From contig NZ_CH672427.1 in NCBI RefSeq assembly GCF_000153205.1, forward strand, positions 3,216,596-3,280,595: 64,000 nt of DNA. Reading direction: 5' to 3'. The position numbers and the translations under genes are program-made. Numbering within the stretch: the first letter of the stretch is position 1; each line of letters opens with the position of its first letter. The notes beneath the pieces are model-generated. The model worked only from the letters and a program-made list of their open reading frames with translations, ran no database searches and had not been told where the DNA came from. This document shows positions 17,980 through 24,855 of this stretch, one piece after another. This DNA is from Nitrococcus mobilis Nb-231 (GTDB lineage: Bacteria; Pseudomonadota; Gammaproteobacteria; Nitrococcales; Nitrococcaceae).

Positions 17980-18737
17980 GAGCGGTTCAGCCATCCAGTA
18001 GTGGCATCTGCGCGCTTAGGGTCTCTCCGAAGCCGCGCGCCCGGCTGGTCTGCCTGCCTCATGCCGGAGGCAGCGCCAGCTATTACCGTGACTGGAGCAA
18101 AGCGTTGCCTGGCCATATCGATCTGTTGGCGGTGCAGTACCCCGGGCGCGCGGAGCGGTATTCCGAACCCTTTGCGCGCTCGCTGGAGTCGTTGGCGGAT
18201 GAAACCGCTGCGGCCCTGGTGCAGTTCGCCGACGTGCCGCTGGTGTTGTTCGGGCACAGCCTCGGCGCCGCGCTGGCTTACGAAGTCGCGCTACGACTCG
18301 AGCAACGGGCCCTACCTCTGAAACGCTTGATCGTCTCCGCCCATCCCGCCCCCCACCGGCAGCGTGAAAGTTCTTTGCACCAGCAGACCGATGACGATCT
18401 GCTTGAGGATATAAGACGCCTTTCCGGCGGCAGTACTCCTCTGGACGAACCCGTGATACGAGAGGTGTTCATGCCCATGTTGCGCAATGACTATCGACTC
18501 ATCGAAAGCTATGCACGCGATATTCCCGAGCGGGTCGGGGCTCCAGTAGATGTGTGCTTTCCCCTCGACGACGACGAAATCAGTGAAAGCGAAGTGCGTG
18601 CCTGGCAGGACGTGACGCCCTGGATGCTAGGGATTCTGCTGTTCCGGGGTGGGCACTTTTATCTGCAAGAGCAATATTGGGAGCTCGTTGAGCGACTGTT
18701 GCAACGTCTGGATTCCACCAACGAGCCGAGGAGGTAA
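17976..18737 (+). CDS. pchC: Type II thioesterase (PchC/YbtT)
   Basis: 253 residues from ATG 17976, overlapping the pchD stop. The protein is an alpha/beta-hydrolase with LVCLPHAGGSASYYRDW near the N-terminus, QYPGRAERY, the nucleophile elbow FGHSLGAALAYE and the C-terminal histidine in RGGHFYLQEQ, all hallmarks of editing thioesterases that remove wrongly loaded groups from carrier domains. In contrast to the TE at the end of the PchF-like protein, the nucleophile here is the usual serine. It sits between the aryl-AMP ligase and the salicylate genes as in pchDCBA operons. A longer upstream in-frame start lies inside pchD and is not preferred. Confidence 0.92.
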   Translation: MRAVQPSSSGICALRVSPKPRARLVCLPHAGGSASYYRDWSKALPGHIDLLAVQYPGRAERYSEPFARSLESLADETAAALVQFADVPLVLFGHSLGAALAYEVALRLEQRALPLKRLIVSAHPAPHRQRESSLHQQTDDDLLEDIRRLSGGSTPLDEPVIREVFMPMLRNDYRLIESYARDIPERVGAPVDVCFPLDDDEISESEVRAWQDVTPWMLGILLFRGGHFYLQEQYWELVERLLQRLDSTNEPRR

Positions 18738-18742
18738 ATGGA

Positions 18743-19048
18743 ATGTTGGCGCCTGATGATTGTGCCAGCCTCACGGATATTCGCCAGGCCATCGACGGGT
18801 TGGATCGGGAGGTGCTGACGATTCTGGGCAAACGGATGCAGTATGTTCTGGCCGCGTCGCGATTCAAATCGGACGCAAAAAGCATTCCCGCGCCGGAGCG
18901 GGTGGCGTCGATGTTGGTGGACCGTCGCCGGTGGGCGGAGGAAAACGGGCTCGACGGTGACTTCGCGGAATCTCTTTTTCAGCAGATCATCTCTTGGTAT
19001 ATAGCCCGGCAGGTGGACTACTGGCGCGCACAGCGGGGGCTGCAATGA
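18743..19048 (+). CDS. pchB: Isochorismate pyruvate-lyase (PchB, chorismate mutase fold)
   Basis: 101 residues. It converts isochorismate to salicylate and pyruvate. The sequence has the AroQ-type helix bundle with SLTDIRQAIDGLDREVLTIL and GKRMQYVLAASRFK; the lysine loop that marks PchB is visible in FKSDAKSIPAPERV. Length matches P. aeruginosa PchB (101 residues). ATG 18743 follows GAGGAGG at 18727-18733. The gene ends in an ATGA overlap with the isochorismate synthase, consistent with the two working in sequence from chorismate. A true chorismate mutase is less likely given the neighbours. Confidence 0.93.
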   Translation: MLAPDDCASLTDIRQAIDGLDREVLTILGKRMQYVLAASRFKSDAKSIPAPERVASMLVDRRRWAEENGLDGDFAESLFQQIISWYIARQVDYWRAQRGLQ

Positions 19049-20421
19049 ACATACTGACCCGGATGTGGGATTTTGAATCCGTGTTCACGGCGGCCCGGGC
19101 CCAGGCCAGGCAAGCCTGCCAGCCGGTTCTGGCGGTGCTGACTTTTCTCTGGACGGGCCGGGATCCGCTGGAGCTATACGAACAGTTGGAGTCCTCCTCC
19201 GTCCCGTGCTTGTATTGGGAAACCCGGGACCCGGAATTGACGTTATTGGGTATTGGCAGAACATTGGAATTGTGTCCCGATCCCGGCTCCGGATTTGAGC
19301 GGGTGGAACAGCGATGGCGGGAGATGACCGTCGCCGCCCTGGTTGAGGGGTCTGCGGCACCTCGAGCCATCGGCGGGTTCCGGTTCGACGCCGAGGCCGT
19401 TCCGGAATGGCCCTGGCGGCAGTTTCCATCGGCGCGTTTGATAGTGCCCCGTTTATTATTGGAGCGCACTCCGCAAGGAAGCCTGCTGGTCTGTCAGAAG
19501 CTGATTGGGGTGGACGATGATCCTATTGCCGAGGGACATCGGTACCGCCGTGATATCGAAGCCTTACTGGGCCAGGGGGCGAGTTCACGACGGCAGGCGA
19601 AGCCGTCGCTGGTTCAGAATCAGGGAGTATCCGCGGGGCAATGGCAATCCAAGGCCGAGGCACTGATAGAGGCGATTCGAAAGGGCAGGCTGCAGAAGGT
19701 TGTGCTCGCAAGGCATCTGCACCAAACCTATTCGGAGCCCTTGTCCCCGGCGGCCATACTTCGCCGCCTTCGGAGATCAGACGCCCGCTCCCATCTGTTT
19801 GCGGTACGGCACGGCGATCTCTGTTTTCTCGGTGCAACTCCCGAGCGCCTGGTTTCCGTGCGGGAGGGGAGGGTGAGAACACATGCTCTGGCAGGAACCA
19901 TACAGCGGGGCGACGACCCCGAAACCGACCAAAGGTTGGGGCAGCAACTTCTGAGTTCCGCCAAGGACCGTCATGAACATGCACTGGTGGTGCGCGCTAT
20001 CCGCGATGCTCTAGCGCCGCTCGTCGAGGGACTGACCGTGTCTCCGAAACCAGTATTGCATCGTCTGCCTGTGATGCAGCATCTGAGCACCACGATCGAA
20101 GCCCGGATCGCCGGAGTCAACGGCATCCTGAAGTTGGTGGAAGTTTTGCAGCCCACTCCGGCCGTGGCAGGTCATCCAAAGGGCGAGGCACTGTCCTGCA
20201 TTCGCCTGCATGAAGGCTTTGACCGCGGCTGGTACGCGGGACCGCTGGGCTGGATTGACGGCAACGGAAACGGAGATTTTGTAGTGGCGCTGCGTTCGGC
20301 GTTGATAAAGGGGCGCGATTGTCACCTGTTCGCCGGTTGCGGGCTGGTGGCCGATTCCGTTCCCGAGTATGAGTATCAGGAAACCTGCCTCAAACTATCG
20401 AGTATGCAGGAGGCGGTATGA
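19045..20421 (+). CDS. pchA: Isochorismate synthase (PchA)
   Basis: 458 residues. It isomerises chorismate to isochorismate. The C-terminal two thirds carry the chorismate-binding fold: LQKVVLARH, FLGATPERLV, RTHALAGTI, KDRHEHALVV, LSTTIEAR, PTPAVAGHPKGEA, GWYAGPLGWID and CHLFAGCGLV, including the acidic metal ligands. The N-terminal 150 residues are less conserved, as in PchA. ATG 19045 overlaps pchB. It could be a bifunctional salicylate synthase like Irp9, but the separate pchB makes the two-enzyme route more likely. Its stop overlaps a further ATG whose frame closes after 13 codons (see the next entry). Confidence 0.92.
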   Translation: MNILTRMWDFESVFTAARAQARQACQPVLAVLTFLWTGRDPLELYEQLESSSVPCLYWETRDPELTLLGIGRTLELCPDPGSGFERVEQRWREMTVAALVEGSAAPRAIGGFRFDAEAVPEWPWRQFPSARLIVPRLLLERTPQGSLLVCQKLIGVDDDPIAEGHRYRRDIEALLGQGASSRRQAKPSLVQNQGVSAGQWQSKAEALIEAIRKGRLQKVVLARHLHQTYSEPLSPAAILRRLRRSDARSHLFAVRHGDLCFLGATPERLVSVREGRVRTHALAGTIQRGDDPETDQRLGQQLLSSAKDRHEHALVVRAIRDALAPLVEGLTVSPKPVLHRLPVMQHLSTTIEARIAGVNGILKLVEVLQPTPAVAGHPKGEALSCIRLHEGFDRGWYAGPLGWIDGNGNGDFVVALRSALIKGRDCHLFAGCGLVADSVPEYEYQETCLKLSSMQEAV

Positions 20422-20459
20422 ATGCCCCGGTTTCTCCGGAATGGCCTCGCTTTGGGTAA
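20418..20459 (+). pseudogene. Thirteen-codon truncated frame coupled to pchA
   Basis: An ATG at 20418 overlaps the pchA stop by ATGA, the same coupling used by most genes of the operon, and reads MNAPVSPEWPRFG before TAA at 20457-20459. It looks like the first codons of another operon gene that was cut off. The 220 bases after it show no convincing coding sequence. The identity of the lost gene cannot be read from 13 residues. A chance start codon is the alternative. Confidence 0.4.
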
Positions 20460-20681
20460 CCGCAGTACGCCCGCTCGCTGTATTCCGCAAAGCCGCGGTG
20501 TCTCCCGTTCCTACTAAGCGATCAAACGGCCCCACTGCCGCTCGCAGTGTGCGCTGTCATGCCTGGTGAAAACCGGGATTGAATACATCGAAACCGACTA
20601 GCGGCATTATAACATGCTGGATTACATCAGCGTGGAAGTCTTCGTGAGGCGCGGATCAAGTGCTCAATCAGGTGCCTACAA

Positions 20682-21398
20682 TTGCTGGATGAGACCGACG
20701 AATTGACAGCGTGTGATAAGGGAACGGACTTCACGGCGGTCTGTAGAGCGCTGGTTCCCGCCGGTATGGCTGTTGCTGGCGGGCCTATCTTGGCGCTATC
20801 GCATGACCACAGGGGTCTTTCTCCGACGTTCTCAAGCAAGCGTCGTGCCGAGTATTGGTCTGGTCGGTATTATGCGCTGCAGGCACTTTGTGATCTCGGT
20901 GTGATTGTTAATAGTCTGCCAATTGGAGGAAATCGAGCGCCAGTGTGGCCCGACGGTATCGTCGGCTCAATATCGCACACGGACAGTCTATGCGTTTCGG
21001 TAGTCGCTGCGGAAGACAGGTTTCACGCAGTCGGAATTGATCTCGAACAAAATAGCCGCGTTACTCCTGAGCTGTTTAGCATGCTCTTCACCCAGCGCGA
21101 ACTGGCAGTTCTCGATCGTTTGGCTTTGGAAAAGCGATTCAATTTTATCCCCACGCTAGCCTTTAGCGCCAAGGAGGCGTTCTACAAATTCTGTTCACCA
21201 GAAAAGTACTTCGATTTCTTAGACGTGGAAATCGAATTTAACTCTCACATACCTATATTTCGGGTGCGCCTTGTTAACCCGAAAAACGTCCCGGTAACAG
21301 GCGAAATCTTCTACGGCCGCTGGGGGCGGTTTCGCGATCACGTTCTCACCGTAATTTGCTGTTCGGCGAACGCTACTTACGTTAGCAAGCCTCTGTGA
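20682..21398 (+). CDS. 4'-phosphopantetheinyl transferase (EntD/Sfp superfamily)
   Basis: 238 residues. It would prime NRPS carrier domains with phosphopantetheine from CoA. Signs: the GSISHTD motif, the metal-binding VGIDLEQ, and FSAKEAFYKF, in correct order and spacing for the EntD branch. The only available start in the open frame is TTG 20682 (ATG and GTG are absent back to the stop at 20610), so the N-terminus may be slightly short. Base composition is visibly more AT-rich than the siderophore genes before it, and there is no overlap with them; the 260-bp gap holds the truncated pchA-coupled frame. It could serve the adjacent NRPSs or be an older genomic PPTase. The frame is intact. Confidence 0.85.
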   Translation: MLDETDELTACDKGTDFTAVCRALVPAGMAVAGGPILALSHDHRGLSPTFSSKRRAEYWSGRYYALQALCDLGVIVNSLPIGGNRAPVWPDGIVGSISHTDSLCVSVVAAEDRFHAVGIDLEQNSRVTPELFSMLFTQRELAVLDRLALEKRFNFIPTLAFSAKEAFYKFCSPEKYFDFLDVEIEFNSHIPIFRVRLVNPKNVPVTGEIFYGRWGRFRDHVLTVICCSANATYVSKPL

Positions 21399-21484
21399 GG
21401 CTCACGATGGCGGGGTCACTATGAGCATATGGAAGTAAGACGAAGGGACATGGGGCAACGCGCACAGCGACGCGGAGTTGCGCC

Positions 21485-22220
21485 ATGAGCCAAGATGCGC
21501 TGTCCGATCTGCCACGCTGCGTGCGGTTGCGCGGTGCGTTGTTCTTCCATGTGGACTGCGCCGGACGCTGGGTGAGTGAAGCGCCCGACGCCAAGGTGCT
21601 GACCCCGCTCATCATGCCCGAAGCTCAGCACCTGATGGACTACCACGTGATGCTCAAGGGGGCATGTTGGGCTGGCGTTACGACGGCTGAGCCGCCAATT
21701 CGTCTGAGCGAGGGCGACGTCGTCGTTTTCCCTCGCGGCGATGCTCACGTGATGTCGAGCGTGCCGGGCCTGCGCGCCGAGCCTGACGTCGACTTCCTGG
21801 CGCGGCGCCCGCCACAGCTGCCGTTCCTGTTGCGCCAAGAGGGTGGCCGGTTCCTCGAGGCAGGCGATTGGAGTCCGAATGATGGCTCGTAAGGCGCGGA
21901 CGCGGCGACCCTGCTGTGCGGTTTCTGGGGTTGCGACCGGGGCCGTTCAACCCATTGCTCGGCACGTTGCCGCGGATGATTCACACGCCTTCGAGCCGTT
22001 TGGCCGAGGACGGCTGGATCGGCTAGTTCGTTCGCCTGGCGGCCGAGGAGTGCCGTGCCAAACGCCCAGGCGGTGAGGCGGCACTCGAGCGCATGAGCGA
22101 GATGATGTTCATTGATGTGCTGCGCCGACACCTCGAGACACTCCCCGAGGACCAGACGGGTTGGCTTGCCGCGCTGCGGAACCGTTACGTCGGATGCGCG
22201 CTTTGCCATCTCCTGGCAGA
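21485..22220 (+). pseudogene. AraC-family regulator pseudogene, frameshifted
   Basis: The first 135 codons (ATG 21485 to the stop at 21892) match the AraC cupin_6 N-terminal ligand domain: VRLRGALFFHVD, DYHVMLKGACWAG, SEGDVVVFPRGDAHVM. The family continues in other frames, LLCGFWGCD around 21910 and FNPLLGTLPRMIH around 21945, then a TAG near 22027, then LETLPEDQTGWLAALRNRYVG up to about 22200. At least two frameshifts and one stop break it. The helix-turn-helix end is gone and the frame runs into IS3 transposase sequence. It is not PchR-like in any way that can be seen, so there is no evidence that it ever controlled the siderophore genes. Confidence 0.7.
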
Positions 22221-22370
22221 CGCTATCCCAGATAAAGCCCACCAGCTCCCGGATGTCTTTGACTACATCGAGCGGTTCTATAACCCACGCATCTAACGAC
22301 GGCTCGACGCCGAGGACCAGAAATTTCGAGCCTTAACCCAACCGTCCATGGAAAACGGGTAGAACCCGCG
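22205..22370 (+). mobile_element. IS3-family transposase 3' remnant
   Basis: The frame that runs out of the AraC remnant reads LPDVFDYIERFYNPRI and stops at 22294-22296. FDYIERFYNP is the C-terminal signature of IS3-family OrfB proteins. The following CCGTCCATGGAAAACGGGTAGAACCC (about 22344-22369) resembles the right inverted repeat of such elements. Only the last fragment of the element is present. It probably caused or followed the truncation of the regulator gene. No matching left end is seen. Confidence 0.55.
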
Positions 22371-22483
22371 CTGACTAAACGTCCGTCGCACTCAAGTCCG
22401 ACGGACTCCTAGGGCTTGGCCACCTTGCCCTTGCCGATGCCCCCCACCTCAGAGGACTGTCAGGAAAGAAGCTTATTCTTACT

Positions 22484-23060
22484 CTTAGTACTACAAGTTT
22501 AATCTGCGTGGTACAAACCTGAGGAGGCTGTCATGCAAGCAAGAGTTCGGGAATGGCATGGAGCCTTGGGGGCGCCCCATGAACGGATCGTCCCCCGCCT
22601 TCGGCGGGTTGAGCCGCGCAAACAGGTTCTGGGCTATCTGCGCGGACTGCTCAGTCCGGTGCTCGGAAGAATGATTGGCACCTGACCGAATATCTAGGGG
22701 GAAGACTGTCCCGACGGTGTGCAACGCCTGCTCAACGCGGCGCACTGGGATGCCGAGGCGGTGCGTGAGGATTTGCACCGATACGTTGTCGAGCAGTTGG
22801 GCGATCCGCAAGCCGTGCTGATCGTTGACGAGACGGGCTTTCTGAAGAAGAGCACGCACTCGGCCGGGGTCAAGTGTCAGTACAGCGGCACGGCGGGCCG
22901 GGTCGAGAATTGCCAGGTGGGTGTATTTTTTGTGTTACGCGAGCCGACACGGTGCGGCCTGGGCGTACTGGGCGTACGTTGCACTGAAGCACAGCACCGC
23001 CGACGCGCGCCGGTCGAGCGCCCGATTTGGGAAACAACCACCCTGGGTAGTTCGACGTGC
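22484..23060 (+). mobile_element. IS701-family element remnant
   Basis: ATG 22533, after GAGGAGG, starts a transposase N-terminus (VREWHGALGAPHERIVP, VLGYLRGLLSP) that stops at 22683. A second frame continues with [16 protein letters not shown] and [12 protein letters not shown] (about 22720-22870), then [17 protein letters not shown], all typical of IS701-family DDE transposases; further frame changes follow. The catalytic domain is incomplete. The sequence CTTAGTACTACA at 22484-22495 ahead of it may be the element's end, because the same 12 bases open the palindrome at 24060. The element is dead. Confidence 0.65.
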
Positions 23061-23121
23061 TGCAATCTCCGGCCTACAATCAAATTGTCTACCCCCATCG
23101 ACGCCAAGGAGACAACCAACC

Positions 23122-23448
23122 ATGCCATTTTCTTCTAGAATATCCAAAAAACTTCGTATTCTGATTCTGGCGATTGCCGCGGCCGCACTTCCGCTCAGTT
23201 TCTCCAACCTGGCCATCGCCGCCGACGATGGTCACGCCTCGGAACACGAGCATCATCATGGCAATGACGGCCACGCCAACGAGCATGAGCACCATCATGG
23301 CAATGACGGCCACGCCAACGAGCATGAGCATCATCACGGTGATGACGGCCACGCCAACGAGCATGAGCATCATCACGGTGATGACAGCCACGCCAACGAG
23401 CATGAGCACCATCATGGTGGAGATGGGGATCATCACCACCACGGATAG
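23122..23448 (+). CDS. Small exported histidine-rich repeat protein
   Basis: 108 residues. The first 34 form a signal peptide (basic start, hydrophobic [15 protein letters not shown] core, likely cleavage after AIA). The rest is five copies of a 13-residue unit built on [13 protein letters not shown] and a HHHH tail, with no other domain. Such composition suggests binding of nickel, zinc, copper or cobalt in the periplasm, as storage or buffer, but the function is not established. ATG 23122 has AAGGAG 16-11 bases upstream. It lies just after the IS701 remnant and before a perfect palindrome that could end the transcript. A reverse-strand repeat frame exists but has no start or context support. 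Confidence 0.65.
   Translation: MPFSSRISKKLRILILAIAAAALPLSFSNLAIAADDGHASEHEHHHGNDGHANEHEHHHGNDGHANEHEHHHGDDGHANEHEHHHGDDSHANEHEHHHGGDGDHHHHG
23230..23424 (+). repeat. Five tandem 39-bp direct repeats in the His-rich gene
   Basis: The units start at 23230, 23269, 23308, 23347 and 23386 and each encodes [13 protein letters not shown] or a close variant. Copies two to five differ by only a few bases, so copy number has probably changed recently by slippage or unequal crossing over. Confidence 0.85.
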
Positions 23449-23492
23449 CCCCTGCCATTGAACGCGGCACAGGCTGCAATTAATATTTGATC

Positions 23493-23516
23493 CCCCTGGC
23501 AACGCGTTGCCAGGGG
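23493..23516. terminator. Perfect 24-bp palindrome after the His-rich gene
   Basis: CCCCTGGCAACG is followed directly by its reverse complement 45 bases after the stop at 23448. A transcript would fold a very stable GC-rich stem. No T-run follows on either strand, so it is only a possible terminator or RNA-stabilising hairpin. Confidence 0.45.
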
Positions 23517-23534
23517 ATAGAACCGCGACTGCGC

Positions 23535-24059
23535 CGTACGCTGCTACTAATCGCAGCCAATCTCCTGCCCCCGGTGGGCGTTCTGTTCCTGGGATGTGAC
23601 ACCAGGGCCCGTGTGGTGTTCTACTAATCCGAGAACCTCATCATCGGTGCCGACAACATCCTCCCAATGTTCGTCGTCGGTGGGCCCGCGGCGATTTTCC
23701 CATCGGCTTTTCCCCTCATCCACCAAGGCAGTTTCTGCGCCGTGCACGCGTTTTCATCGCATCCATGCTGCTGTCTAACCCCGTCGAAATGGGTGGAGAA
23801 GGAGAGTCCTCCCTGGCCTCTATTCCTCGTCACCATAGAATGGCTTGTCAACGTTACCGGTCGGATCCTGGCCAGCTGTCCGCCGCGCGGCTGATCACCT
23901 TCGTCGGCCTGATGATCAGCCATGGTTATTCGTTTGTGACCAACTTCCTTCTTGTCGGCGAGAAGGATCGGCCGACCATTAACCACAGCGCATGACTGCA
24001 CCCTCAAACGAACCGTGGTTCTTCACGTGGCTGTCATTCGCGGCAAAGGAATACCGAGC
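23535..24059 (+). pseudogene. DUF6498-like membrane protein pseudogene
   Basis: Pieces of one membrane protein can be read in several frames: ANLLPPVGVLFLGCD near 23560, SENLIIGADNILPMF near 23630, a HQGSFCAVHAF segment near 23730, then LMISHGYSFVTNFLLVGE near 23910 and TVVLHVAVI near 24020. The order and wording fit the DUF6498 family of multi-pass proteins of unknown function. Stops and frameshifts separate the pieces, so no product is made. The palindromic element at 24060 cuts its end. The family assignment rests on recall of short motifs. Confidence 0.5.
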
Positions 24060-24130
24060 CTTAGTACTACAGTTGCAAATAATCATCAACGGACATCTCG
24101 ACGATGATTATTTGCAACTGTAGTACTAAG
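24060..24130. mobile_element. 71-bp palindromic MITE-like element
   Basis: Perfect 28-bp inverted repeats, 24060-24087 and 24103-24130, flank a 15-base loop. The left arm starts CTTAGTACTACAGTTGCAAA. Its first 12 bases are identical to those ahead of the IS701-family remnant at 22484, so it may be a miniature derivative moved by that transposase family. A transcript would form a long hairpin. Confidence 0.65.
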
Positions 24131-24593
24131 AGCCATTGGCGCTCCCGATCTGCCCATTACGATCACGCGCGACGTAGTGCGCAAAGCCACCAATGGCGTA
24201 AAACACAATGTCCCTATGGCTGCGATCGATCAGCTTCCCGAGGAGCTTGCCGATCCGCTTCTGGTGTTTGAAGGGGGTAAGGATTTCCCGTCACACGTCA
24301 TTTTGACTGAACGCAAGGATTCAAACGGCAAGCCTATTCTGGTGGCCCTGCATCTACAGAAGCGGGAAGGGCGTCTTTTTGTTAATCGGATCGCCAGCGC
24401 TTATGGCAAGGATAAGGTGCAATCGCTGCTAGGATGGGTCGAAGAGGGGAGGTTACGCTACCAGAGTAATAGAAGCCCCGCGCAGGTACGACTGATTGGG
24501 CTCCAATTGCCACAAAGTGGTACACCTGCGCAGGGCCAGTCCCGCATCCTTCCCGAAGTTCCGGCGAAAGGAAAGGGCCTGATAGAATCCTAA
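24126..24593 (+). pseudogene. C-terminal fragment of a phage polyvalent/MuF-type nuclease protein
   Basis: The open frame begins at the edge of the palindrome (GAPDLPITITRDVVRKA) with GTG 24177 as the first usual start, and runs 138 codons to 24593. DQLPEELADPLLVFEGG, VILTERKDSNGKPILVALHL, VNRIASAYGK and GWVEEGRLRY match the C-terminal phage-Barnase-EndoU-ColicinE5/RelE-like domains (PBECR/MuF-C group) found at the end of large phage proteins injected with DNA. Here it stands alone with no phage head gene before it. It is most likely a leftover domain rather than a working toxin, although its frame is intact. RNase activity is only a family prediction. Confidence 0.5.
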
Positions 24594-24689
24594 ACGACTC
24601 CGGCATCGGGTCAATATCCCGCCAATCCGGATCTCCACTTCGTCTTGCTCGAGGGGGTATCCCACCCGATCCCGAAAGTGGCGCCGAGG

Positions 24690-24855
24690 TTCGAGTGCAA
24701 TTCTTCACTTTGATGCACGCAGGCCGTTCATCGGCAAGGTGTTGCGCGTCAAAATGCTGGAGCAGGAATTCGTGAACGCATCCCGAGATGGGCGCCTCTA
24801 TCTTGTGGAGGCCGTTGAAATAGAAACGCCAGCGTCATGCCACTTCGATTTATAA
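24690..24855 (+). other. Coding-like + strand remnant overlapping the dabA 3' end
   Basis: A + strand frame reads DARRPFIGKVLRVKMLEQEF and LYLVEAVEIET before TAA at 24853-24855. It has protein-like composition but no start codon with a ribosome site, and its left part is broken. It overlaps the last 19 codons of dabA on the other strand. I do not recognise the family. It may be the tail of another broken gene at the island junction. Confidence 0.25.

Noticed and set aside
20421-20681. Fur box or other iron operator near pchA and the PPTase
   Set aside because: No 19-bp GATAATGATAATCATTATC-like sequence could be found; the operon promoter is before the window.
23230-23424. Possible CRISPR array
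   Set aside because: The 39-bp units are direct tandem repeats without spacers and encode the His-rich protein.
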